Source of the DNA: Anagrus nilaparvatae
Taxonomy: Eukaryota; Arthropoda; Insecta; Hymenoptera; Mymaridae
Direction: 5' to 3'
Assembly: GCA_022575985.1 (NCBI GenBank)
Contig: JAKSXM010000040.1
Coordinates: 16,324,001 to 16,388,000 of the forward strand
DNA length: 64,000 bases
Every line of letters starts with the position of its first letter. The first letter of the stretch is position 1. A program made the position numbers and the translations under genes. The notes below the pieces were generated by a model. That model saw only the letters and a list, made by a program, of their open reading frames with translations, was not told the DNA's origin and ran no database searches. Shown here piece after piece: positions 1 through 10,200 of the stretch.

Positions 1-140
1 TTATGCAATGTATATGCGTCCTGTTCGCTCGACCAATTTTTTACTTTTTGATTTGTATCTTTGCCAAATTTGTTTTTTTTTGTTGCAATAAATAGTGAGC
101 CCCAGCGAACGAAGAAGGTTGCTCTGGATCGTAATACAAT
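1..140 (-). pseudogene. Polinton integrase, N-terminal fragment (runs off window)
   Basis: Reading leftward on the minus strand, the last ~35 codons before the window edge end in a stretch with Trp, then QDAYTLHK. In my recollection this motif precedes the retroviral-type integrase core in insect Polinton/Maverick integrases. The catalytic DDE core would lie outside the window, so function cannot be judged. It is the last gene of the minus-strand cluster that also holds PolB, ATPase and PLA2-like genes, as expected for a Polinton. No start codon is evident. The call rests on a short motif plus context. Confidence 0.5.
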
Positions 141-784
141 TTATTCAATGAACCTTCCATTCTTAACTTTGTTATTAATATTTTTCGTCTTCTTGATATT
201 ATTATTATTTTTACTAACTGACATTATATTTTTCTTTTTTGCTTTTTTGTTAACAATGAGCTTTTGGTTCTTCTTCGTTTTCTGCTTCTTTTTCTCCTTT
301 ATCACTTTTTCATTCTTTGCATTTTTATTTTTATTTTTTTTCTTATTAAAACCAATAGCTTTTTGAATTCGATCGAAAAACTTAAAAGTAATTTTTGAAA
401 CCATACAGCAGAGTGTCACTTACGCGGCAGTCCTCTCGTTTGGTTCGGCGTCGAAGGACAACATGCGGAAAAATGCTTTCTCCGCTAAAACTCGATCGGC
501 TTTACGCCGGTCTTTGTTTTTCGAGTAATCCTTGTCATGTTGTAAGCACACTTTGTCAAGCGGATTTATCCCGTGATTATTTTGTTGCAAACGCTCATCG
601 AGATGCGTTCCAACTCCGAAAAACTCGTACCCGTATAAATGCCTTTCAAATGGCAATAAATCAATGAATCAATCTCCCCTACACCTATAGGTTCAACTGC
701 AATCTCGATTAGATTTTCCGTTTCTTGGTGAAATACGGGAGGCGCACCAGCTTCTTGGTTTTTTTTTACTTGATACGACTCCAT
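141..784 (-). pseudogene. Parvovirus-type phospholipase A2-like protein of the Polinton
   Basis: The clean part (656-420) shows a glycine-containing calcium-loop-like segment (YEFFGVGTHL), the phrase GINPLDKVC, then a His-Asp pair in QHDKDYS. This is the arrangement of the PLA2 domain of parvovirus VP1 (Parvo_coat_N-like), which also occurs in Polinton/adintovirus-like elements of insects. A preceding reading frame (784-about 650) supplies an N-terminal part. A very lysine-rich tail (about 419-141) follows in another frame. At least two frameshifts and a stop therefore break the gene. In parvoviruses the domain breaches the endosomal membrane; the role in Polintons is inferred to be similar. 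It is non-functional here as read. Confidence 0.6.
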
Positions 785-1690
785 TGTTTTAGCGGTGAAT
801 TAGCTGGTGAACGAAACGACGACGAACGTCCGGGAACACACTGGTTAGGTTTTTTTTTTCTTTTCAAACTTTTGTTGGGCGTTATTGTTGCTGTTGAACT
901 GGCATTTGATGACGATGCAGAGTCTATTGGTAATGAATCTCCTGTGTCCAGAGCGTCCTTGAAAGTCGAATCGTTTACCGATGCAAACGTTTTATTTTTG
1001 CGCAGTGGTGTACTCGCCGAGTGTAACGGAGACGCTAAAATCGAATGCGACGCCAAAGAAAAAGAAAAAGAAGCAGAATGAGGTGCAACTACCACTCCTT
1101 CTCTCCAAAGTTCTTGGTTTCCAACAAAGTTTTCGGGTAGACTTGCAGCTCGAAGTGCAGCGCAAAACTGACCTTGTTCCGCTGTCATTTACCAAATCCA
1201 CTATACTTGCAGCCAGGGAGTGGTATACCGCGCACGCGTACTTTACCTTCCGAATCCCACTCGACAGAAGAGCTTTTTCGTGCAAACATTAAAAAAGTTT
1301 TGGCTTTTTCTTGAAATTTCTTGGGTATCGTTTCAATGATATTGTCATCCAAATTTCGCGCTGCCTCCATTTCTTCGACCTCGTGCTGTAACTTTTCGAC
1401 TTTTAAATTTTGGTCAACGCTCGTGCTTGCTCTGCGTTGTAAAAAACGCTGAAAAACCTGTTTGTACGAGATGCTCTTTTCGAATTCCTCCTTGTCTGAC
1501 TGTAAAATATCGGCCATTTCAGCATCAAGCCTGCTTTCAAACGTGCCCGGTGTCTGTACTGCTTTTTTTTTATTTTCTTAAAACATGTCACCGTCACAAG
1601 GTGACGATTTTTCAATGTTACCGGCAGTCATTGCCGATGTACCGATAGCCGTACCGGCTGGGACGAGAATCATTTATCAGCGTGATCCAT
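766..1690 (-). pseudogene. Conserved Polinton-associated gene of unknown function, broken
   Basis: I recognise the pattern but not the function. A start near 1690 is followed, after a frameshift, by a segment beginning MILVPAG. An uninterrupted part (1517-1185) contains LDAEM just upstream, a coiled-coil-like charged stretch, PKKFQEKAK, then WDSEGKVRVRG. Later frames carry SIVDLVND (near 1190-1210) and a C-terminal part with ENFVGNQELW (start of the 1188-766 frame). Proteins with this order accompany PolB and ATPase genes in many insect Polinton-like elements. At least two frameshifts split the copy. The C-terminal region is Ser/Ala-rich and of low complexity. It could be a virion structural or accessory protein; that is inference. 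Confidence 0.5.
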
Positions 1691-1697
1691 TTTTTTT

Positions 1698-2097
1698 CTA
1701 CTTATTACTCAGTCGAGTCAAAAGAAACTTATCCAGTACAGCTGTAATGATTGGTGCCAAGAGAGCAGGCAAGAAGGCACCACCGCCGTGTTGCACAAGC
1801 AACTGTGTTTTACCTTTGTATTTGTCACCTTTTCGCTCGGCAGTCAGTAATCTCAGTAATCGGGCGTGACTTCTGAGGCAATTTAAGCGGTACGTTGCCT
1901 CTCAAAATATTTAACGTGTATTCGCATATACACTTGATGAGATCGCGATCCGCAGCACTGAGTAATACGACCCTGTGTCTGCTCTCCAGGTGATTCAATG
2001 CTCTCAAAATATTTGCGTACTTTTTGGATATAGGGCACTTTTTACTGGTTCAGCTGGTGCTGCTGCTGCTATTACTGCGTCTTTTCGTCGCCATCAT
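1698..2097 (-). pseudogene. Small basic protein with hydrophobic Gly-rich C-terminus (Polinton-associated)
   Basis: The frame opens at 2097 (MMATKRR) just inside the end of the ATPase frame. It is basic and Ser-rich, meets a TGA at 2050-2052, and continues with a helical segment (CICEYTLNILRGNVPLK) and later a short GGGAFLPALLAPI hydrophobic stretch before a TAG at 1698-1700. I recall similar small proteins, with a basic N-terminus and a glycine/leucine-rich tail, next to the packaging ATPase in insect Polintons. A minor-capsid or DNA-condensing role is possible but unproven. It has at least one nonsense codon and one frameshift (near 1840). Confidence 0.45.
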
Positions 2098-2906
2098 ACG
2101 TAAATGACTGAGGACATGGGAGGAATTTTTTTCCTTTTCTTTGCCCCTGATGAATATGCATTTATCTTTTTTCGGTAAGTAAACCGTCTGGTAGACACTT
2201 TCGTGCGGAAAAATATTTGCTCTGAAACGTATAATTTCGGGAGTCGATTGCTTGAGATCAACTAACAGATAACCGTGAGGTCTGGTGGTGGCATCCAGAT
2301 AAGCCTGTTGTACAAAGAGTGGGTTTTCAGGTTACAATTGTTGAGCCAAATAACGTATCTGTGACTTATCTCTCGGATTTTTAAGTAACACCAAGTAATT
2401 CGAGTTTAAAGAAATATCTCGATGATTTTTGCCCTTGTGAAACAAGTTTTGCGTGGTAAAAAATACGCTCAGGTTACGTGATGTCTGCCTTTGGTAAATA
2501 AATTTAAAATGTCATCAAAATCCGAAGACTCGATCAAAAGATCGTCGAGAATCAAAAGTTTCGCCTTGTCTCTGTCGCGCAAGTAATCCGCAGAATCGGG
2601 TAGACCTTCTCGAAACTCGATGTTTGCTAATTTTTTATAAGTATTTTGCCAGATGGAGTAGTACAGTAAAATTTGATCGAATGGTCGATCATTAAGCTGG
2701 TCGACATAATCGAGGTAATATTTTAGGAAAATTGTTTTTCCAGCGCCTTTTTTTCCGCATAAACGTAGTTTAATGGATGACGTGACGTAAATGTGCGTAA
2801 ATAAGAAGAAAAAAAAAATCAAAGTTAGTTGTGTGATTTAAAAAAAAAATAAAAAAAATTTTAAATACAAACCCGTAGGTCCACTAATCATACAAGTCCA
2901 AGGATG
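2050..2906 (-). pseudogene. A32/FtsK-like DNA-packaging ATPase of the Polinton
   Basis: Hallmark Polinton ATPase that would pump the genome into capsids. On the minus strand, GPTG (ending near 2874) and GAGKT (from about 2746) are the two halves of a P-loop, separated by a non-coding stretch that looks like an intron. Walker B is KLLILDDLL (2532-2561). The C-terminal part has QNLFHKGK and GYLLVDLK, features I associate with insect and cnidarian Polinton ATPases. Breaks: a frameshift near 2478 and a TAA at 2332-2334 where relatives have an aromatic residue. The frame then runs without a stop into the next gene's start region until 2050. No convincing start is seen; the TE-like homology begins about 2906. 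Confidence 0.75.
2747..2872 (-). other. Putative 126-nt intron splitting the ATPase P-loop
   Basis: GT at 2872-2871 and AG at 2748-2747 on the minus strand bound a T-rich stretch containing in-frame stops. Removing exactly this stretch keeps phase and brings the two P-loop halves together. The 3' site is weak: a run of A sits directly before AG, and the pyrimidine tract lies further upstream. The alternative is a chance insertion. Confidence 0.5.
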
Positions 2907-2939
2907 CTTCCAAGCGCAATAAAATTAATCCACTTTTTA

Positions 2940-3300
2940 GTTGGCCACGTGCAAAATCTTCGGTGCTAAAAAAAAAAAGGCTTATCGTAAACGCGCTTGT
3001 AATCAAAACGGCTGCAATTGCTGCTGCTGCTGCTACTACAAGCTCGATTTGGCTCGCGCAGCGTCCAAAACTGCTAGCGCAGCCGCGGGGGGGAGGGGAC
3101 TCACGTGCGCCACCCCCCGCGCCACCGTTGCCGACCGCTCGCTTATCGAGCCTTCTTTTACGCCGAAGCGAGCTAGACCATTAGTCAGCGCTGAAAATGA
3201 TACATGTCCGATTGAATGCACTGTTACCACTGGTAGAAAACTGCTGCTGCTGCTTCTGCAACTGCTGTTAGGTAATTAAAAAAAAAAAGGCTAGGAATAT
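2940..3300. other. GC- and CpG-rich intergenic patch between PolB and ATPase
   Basis: About 350 bases are strikingly GC-rich for this window, with CpGs, a CTG/CAG-type triplet run at both ends and a G/C run near 3088-3115. Open frames exist on both strands but none resembles a known protein. It could be a bidirectional promoter-like island or a captured low-complexity insert. Confidence 0.4.
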
Positions 3301-3367
3301 ATTAAAAGAGAAAGAAAAAGAAATGCAATTGTTTTAGTTTAACAAATAAATTTTTTTTTAATTTTAT

Positions 3368-6300
3368 TTAAACATGGGCAAATGGCAAACTAAAACTATT
3401 TACATATCTGCGTTTCGTGTACACTGTTTTACAAAATTTGCTTTCTTTTTTGGTAACGACGTCGTGAAATTTTGTACCTCTAATTGCATGGTTGTCGTTC
3501 ACTGTTATAGCATCGATTTCCTCGCACACGAGTGATTTTACACTATCAAAATTTATTTTATTACTGTTTTGATAATTGAGCCTGATACCCTCGACTTTGC
3601 TAACTTATTCAAAGGTACGGTCGTCTTTCCTTATCGTCAGAGCGTAAAATTTCGGTCCGCCGGAGACAAAACACGTTACACACGCGTTTTGACCGAACGC
3701 CTCGAGTTAGTTCGTGAGATCTCCAAGAAGCGGGTCCGCTTTATGGGTCGTCTGTAAATCAGGGGAACCCACCTGTTCGTCCTAAACGTATTAAACCGAA
3801 TCCGTGTCAGAATACAAGCTGGAAGGGCCAAGGTGTTCAAGGTAAATGTAAAGTTTCAATCTCGCCTTAGCCGTTACGTAAGCAGCCAAAACTACGTTTG
3901 CTGTATTTAACGGTTCGTAACAGTTTTTAACAACCTTCTTTGGTCCTCATGCTCAGGTACAACACGTTGTCGTTAACGGGTAAAAACCCAGCCACTTCGG
4001 TCATGGGACAAGCCAAAAGAGCCTGTAACTCTGAAGGATCCCGAATTATTTTTGTCTGCAATTTGTTTTCCTGCTGACCGAAAAATCCCCAAAGCGAATT
4101 TAAACAAAGCTTCGCTACGCCTCTGAGAGCAACATTCTTTTAAATTTTTTCTCTCTGTAGCTCTATGCCCTCACTCACCTTGACATTTTCGATGTACGCA
4201 TCGATCGTCGCCTCGTGGATGCACTCGGACGGTAAACCGCTGGCCTCGGTTTTAAGCTTGTAAAAAGTATCGATATACTCCGCAAAGAGACCGCCAGTGT
4301 TTGTGACCTGATTATACTTTGTCATTTTTCTGTAATGCCAAATTTCGTAAATTTCACGGATAACATAACCCTTTTCAATCGCTTTCTTAATTTCCAGAGA
4401 AACCCAAGTCCCTGTAAAACATCGCAAATTTTCATCCTCATGATTACAAGCCTCCTGGCTCATCTCCTCGCAACAGGTTCTGCACAAAGCAAACAAAAGC
4501 TTATTGTGCATTTTCATGGGCAAAACAGGGTACAACAAGTTTCTAGGAGGTAGTACTTTGCAGTAAACTATACCATCGACTTTTGCCGAAAAATTTTTAT
4601 AATTCTCGCCAGCAAAATCCTTGCACTCTGCCAACCCCACGTACAGTTTTGGTTGCCCAACCGGAAATTCACCTCTTTTACATATAAACGGATAGAGCGA
4701 GGTCACGTCTACGAATTTGATTTTTTCACCGTCTCTCGTCTCGTACAGTTTCACGAAATTTTATGTCCTACCCCCGTAAACTGCATTTCTCACGTTCAGA
4801 GGTTCGTATTTCGTCAAACTATGTTGCGAAACGTATTCTCTCATCTCTTCTCTCTCTTTTAATTCTCGATTGAAATCACACTCCCACTTAAAATGTTTCG
4901 ATCTTCCAATGTTTCTGTGCAATTTTCGCTTACGGCTACGTCTTGGTTAGTTCTGTAACATTTATAGCAACCGTGCCAGTAGCATCCGAAAAATTGCAAA
5001 CAGACGCCTCTGTGTGCTTCACCTGGTCTAGGGTCTGAAAAACCATAAACTTTCAAATTAATGGGCAAATTGATTTCTCTACATCTACTTGCATGGTAAA
5101 TGTTACAATTCAAGTCGTGTTCCATCCACACAAACCATTTCAGTGCAACTACTGACTGATTACCGTTAAACCGGTGACCGTGATTTGGTAAAATTCCCAC
5201 CGTATTTAGCTTCAAAAAATTTTTTCTGTGCACTCACATGCAAGTACTCGCGATCGTCGTTGCCTCTGTGAATGGACAAACTTTGCCGTTTTCCAAAAAT
5301 GATGCTATAAAAGGTAAACATGCCAATTTTAAAATTTTATCATCTTCGTTGCAGTACCGCACAATCTCTTCCGCAAAATTAAAAACATACCGCGAAGCCG
5401 TCATCTCGTTGTGCCAACTTAAAAATTTTTCTCTCGCACTGCAAAACATGCTATCCGGAGTAAAATATTTCTTATCAGGTAAGGGCCCCTTGTAATTTAT
5501 ATTCTCCGGTATATTAAACAAGTGAGAAAAAGTACCCTTGGATGTGTCAGGAAAACCAACGGCTTTTGGTAATGCGTTTAGCGGCATATGGAAATAATTT
5601 AAGCTGTCTATAAATTTTACATTGTCCAAAGTCATTAGCACAATTTTTGTACCGTTTAAAATTAACTTTGGTTCACCACCCTTAACCTCGACAATGTACT
5701 TTAATATAAATTGAGCATCGAAATCTTGGCTATTGTGAGCCAGGCAGATTACCTTGGAAAACAGCGTTCGACGCTCAAGAGCTAAATCGACAAACTGTTT
5801 TACGGGCTCCCTGTCAAATTTGTACTGATGAACACCGCATTCATTAGACCCTAATTTCTCTTCAAAGTCATATATGCAAAAAGTGCATACTTGATGCACT
5901 ATACACAAATTAGGCCTATGAATTTTAACACTGCGATCACCCTCCATTGTCTCAGATTGCTGCGTTTCAAAGTCATAAAACAAAAACATGACATTTGGGC
6001 TCTTCACCCCGCGATTTTTAACGATAGGTTGCATAAAACAGTAATGATTGATGCTGACCCGCTTTAAACAAATTTTACAAAAAATTTCATAACATTTATG
6101 CTGGCTTTCACCGTCTGTAGACTTGATGGTTCTGAGACAATCGCGGCAGTGCCACATGGAAGCACAAATTTCTGGTTTGTGTTTATCAAAAAAAATTTGC
6201 CCGAAAAATTGCCAATTGAATGTCGGTGCAAGCAACAATTCTTGCAATTCTTTCATACTTTCGTCCAACCATGCAATTAAATCAACATTTAAATTCGGCG

Positions 6301-6488
6301 ATTTTGCTGAATTATTACAGAAATTTCACGCCCCGTTAAATTAAAGCGATTATATCTACGAGATTTTTCGTTTAATATAATTAAATGGTTTACATTTCCG
6401 TTGTTATTCCTGCTTGGTTCCCCCACCTCCTCGTCTACGCTGTCAATTTCCATATCTTCGCAACCACAACCAACCTGCAAATGGTTGC
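3368..6488 (-). pseudogene. Protein-primed-type family B DNA polymerase of a Polinton/Maverick (main exon)
   Basis: Replicative polymerase of the element. In order on the minus strand: Cys/His-rich N-terminal region (about 6165-6030); ExoI YDFET (5963-5977); ExoII HNSQDFD (about 5717-5750); ExoIII YCNED (about 5340-5360); polymerase motif A DVTSLYP (4684-4711); motif B KLCLNSLWG (about 4085-4115); motif C DTDS (3798-3809); C-terminus ending at TAA 3368-3370. All catalytic motifs survive, yet the frame is broken many times: a frameshift near 6310, TGA at 5234-5236, a frameshift near 4890, TAA near 4753, TAA at 4140-4142, a frameshift near 3925, then four further stops between 3800 and 3600. 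The copy is clearly dead. The upstream small exons (6551-7050) join it in phase. Confidence 0.85.
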
Positions 6489-6550
6489 CTGAAAAAAGTA
6501 ATAACTTTTTACATAAAGAAAACGAATTTTTTTTCTATTTTTTTTTTTAC

Positions 6551-7271
6551 CTTGCACATCGATATTTTCGTCCCCAGCTCCACTCTCCACATCTACCTCT
6601 TCCTCCTGTTCAACCATTAGATCAAGCAAAAAAGGATGATCTTCAAAAAGACCACGCAAATCCTGTTCACTATTATTATATGCTAAGACGAAAAGAAAAA
6701 AATAAATGAATTTGTAAATATATATTTTAAATGAATAAAAAAAAAATGAAAAACCTTCACTCGTCGATGCAACGTTATCCATATTCAAAAGTCTTTTATT
6801 AACCTCACAAGTAGTCGATGTATTTTCATCTATTAAATTTAAAAAAAAAATCGAATCTAAAGATTTTTGAAAAATCTAGTTTTTATTAACATAGCAAAAA
6901 ATTATAAATTTTTTATTTAAAAAAAATAAAGAACTTTTATTTCTGGACATATATTTATTATTAAAAAAAAAATACCTCGACTCGTTGACGCAGCATTATC
7001 CATATTCAGAATTTGTCAATTAAAATCGCCAGTAGACAATGTTTCAGCAGCTATTAAATAAAAAAATTTAATTTTAAGATTTTTGAAAAATCAAGTTTCA
7101 ATTAATACGGCACCAATAAAAAAATAAATAAATTTTTAATTTGTATATTTGTAACACGTTATCTGCATCAAATTCATCAGCACGCCTCACTACATTTTGT
7201 AAATTATCTAAATCAATTTCAAAAAAAAATTCATCAAATTCATCACCATCAAAATTAATTTGCGAAAACAT
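6551..7271 (-). pseudogene. Small 5' exons of the Polinton polymerase gene, with a duplicated 75-nt exon
   Basis: Three exons have good GT..AG borders and are all in phase 1: exon 7050-6976 (75 nt), exon 6829-6755 (75 nt) and exon 6682-6551 (132 nt). The next acceptor opens the main polymerase exon at 6488. The two 75-nt exons are clear duplicates; both end with the peptide MDN(A/V)ASTS. The 7050-6976 copy carries an in-frame TGA. Further upstream, 7271-7158 is an acidic 38-codon frame (from MFSQINFDGDEF) ending at a GT, but its phase does not fit the next exon, so I treat it as tentative. The encoded N-terminal region is acidic and of no known domain. Confidence 0.55.
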
Positions 7272-10200
7272 TTATTTTAATATACTTAGGACTTAGCTTA
7301 ATCAGAAAGCTGCAAAAAACTGACTGACGATAAAAATATAACATTTTAATGTCATAGAATAAAAAAAAATCAGCTCATTTATGCATATTATCCCTGAAAT
7401 TTGTTAAAAACTTTTATCAAATAAAAAACTGCATCAAACGAGAATCGAAAATAATTATTTTCATTCACGCCGTAAAATAACAACATTTCACCATCAAAAA
7501 AATAAAAAAATATCACGGTCTTAACAAGAAACAAATAAAAATAAAAAAAGAAAAAAAATTATTTTTTTTTTGCACCGAGCTAATATACATTTCTTTTTTC
7601 ATTAAACTATAAACAATTATAGCATAAATATAGTAAAAGAATACATTACATAGTTTGTCACACAATAAAAATAACAAGGAAAAAAAATTTTTTTTTCTGC
7701 TAAAACAGCAATAAAAACCCTAAAAAGATACTTACTTTTCATTCTAAAAAACTACAATTCATTTATGATAAGATGATCATTATATTAAAAAATAAAAAAG
7801 TTTGCCAGCAGAAAGCAAAGAAAAGTAAAATTTCGCGTAGAAATGACCAAAAATTTTTTTATACTTATAAATGACATTAATACTATACAGCATATCAATT
7901 AGCATAATATTTCATATCTTAGCTTCCGCATCTTTAAAATACCAAATCGTTGTTTTATAAACATGCCTCAATAGATTTTATTTAAGTATTAATTCAATTA
8001 ATAAATTTTTTTTCTTAAATTTTATGAATAAAATTTTTACGTGAAATCGTAGAAAAAATTAATCAGCTCCCCCGGTACGCGAAATATTATAACCTTCAAT
8101 AGTATATTTATTAAAAAAAAAATGAAGTTTTAAATAACAACACAGTGAATATAAATATAAAAAATTTATTGAGATCATAAAATCAAAAATAACATTTTCA
8201 ATTTTTTTTTTTTCGTTTTCCCCAAAAACGGTTTCTTTTCGTCTTTGTAATTAGTTATTTCACTAAAACTAGTGGTCCATTTATTGCTCCTACCACCACC
8301 ATCAGTGGTCTATTCATTGCTGCTTACTTGTTTCCAATAAGAACCGAAGGTATTTTTATCATTTGTTACGTCGTTTTCAAATCGACTGTATTTGGGACAG
8401 TTATTTGAATGTCTATTACCCATTTTACCTCCAAAAAATTACCAAGATGTTAATAACTCGCTAGTTTATAAAATACTAAACATAATTCAAAAAATTTCCC
8501 CGAATCCATAAAAGAGCAACCGAATATTAAAAAAAAAAGAAGGCAAACGACCTCTATCGTCAAAAAAAAACCACCAAATTTTCAACAAAAAAAATTTTTT
8601 AATTTCAAAAAAATTTTTAAATCCCGAAAATTTCACCTGATAACTTTTTTTCTAAATTTTGGTTTAATTAAAAAATTAGATCACCTAACTACCAAAAATG
8701 ACAACAATTTCCAATAGGTTTAAAAGATTCAACTCAAATAAATTTCTCTCAATTTCCGATAGATCCATTAAAATTTAATATCCACAGTAGGTTACAGAAT
8801 ACTCCAAAAATTTCATCTGCTGACTTTCCCCTGAATTTCGGATTAGATAAAATAATTTGTACATTCAACTACCTAAAATTACAAATATTTCCAACAGGTT
8901 TCAAGAATATATGTCATGCGAATTTCCAGTAATCAATTAAGATTCAATATTTTAGGTAGGTCATTAAAAAAAAAAAAAATAATCAAACTGAGCAAAAGTA
9001 TGCAAATACATTAATACATCAAAAAGCAACGACAATGCAATTTATAAAAAAAAAAGAGAGCATTATTAACACTAATTATTATTATTATATAATAAAGACG
9101 AGGCATCATCTTACTCTCCCTGCGATGTCTAATTTCACTCACTTATGACAAGGCCAAGTTCGTATGATAAATCACCCACACATACAAATGAGACTATTTG
9201 TCATTTTGCTGACATCTGCAGTCTCGCCACAGTGGAACTATTACTACTATGTTTTATAAAATTTTAAAGATACCTCCGTTTTGAATAAAAATTTAGAACA
9301 ATACGTAAAAATTGGTGCCAAATCGAATACTATAGATCAAGATCTTTTAATTTTTTTTCAAATTTTTTTAAATTTTAAAAAGTTTAAAAACACTGAAAAT
9401 TAAATATCTCAAAAACTACAATGTCGATCAATCAATCAATCCACGTCCACAGACCTTTTTTTTTTATCTTGTCACTGGTTTCTTGCCAATGGGTTTAGTT
9501 GTTCTTGAGTCTTAAGTGTACAAACAGACAAACAAACAAATAAATTTTCAAATATATTTAGTATGAAGACTAGTAAAAGTTGGAGGGGGGCTCCTATTGT
9601 TAAATATATGTATGTATGTGTATATATTCTAATCGCGACGGCTCTTTTGTATTGAAATCAGCGTTGCAACAATAAGTCATTCTAATATTGTAATACAATA
9701 TTTTATTATTAACTTATTACGCGTACAAGTTAATTCTCGGTCGCGTTTATTGTAATGGCCCTTTAGGCTTAATATACTTTGTACCACACCTTAAATACGT
9801 TATTTTATTATATCAAGATTTTTCACGTTTTGATTTAATCGGAGTCTTGCCATAAGCTGTCTACTTTCTTGCGGGAAGAAATTTCTACCACAAGCTTCTT
9901 TTTTACTTCTTTTTCTTATTCGCTGCTACACGCCAGGCGGAGATATTAAAGATTTCAAATAAAATAATTTAAAAACATAATTTCATACTGAACGACAATG
10001 GAAAGGACAATGCTGTTGAAAATATTTAAGTGTGTGTGTCTGTAAAAATAAATATAAAAGAAATGTTTTTTAATGTAAAATCGTTTCGTTACAGATCATA
10101 CCACAGAGCTATTAAACTTAATAAATCTGACAAATAATTACTTACAGATTACATTTTTAATTAGTTTTACATACTTTATTGAATTTATTTTCATAATTTA

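Noticed and set aside
61..366. 101-codon plus-strand frame rich in Phe/Leu
   Set aside because: It is the complement of the lysine-rich tail of the PLA2-like gene; low-complexity shadow.
2941..3279. Overlapping open frames on both strands in the GC-rich patch
   Set aside because: GC-rich DNA lacks stops by composition; no domain or homologous pattern recognised.
3569..3757. 62-codon plus-strand frame
   Set aside because: It lies antisense to conserved polymerase sequence between motif C and the C-terminus.
8310..8423. 37-codon minus-strand frame starting MGNRHSNN with a GTAAGC near its end, possible upstream exon
   Set aside because: Too short, no acceptor partner or homology seen; left unannotated although it could be a first exon.
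9585..9960. G-rich run followed by TGTTAAAT and a GC-containing block, resembling a purine tract plus LTR
   Set aside because: No second LTR, no matching 3' end and no target duplication found.
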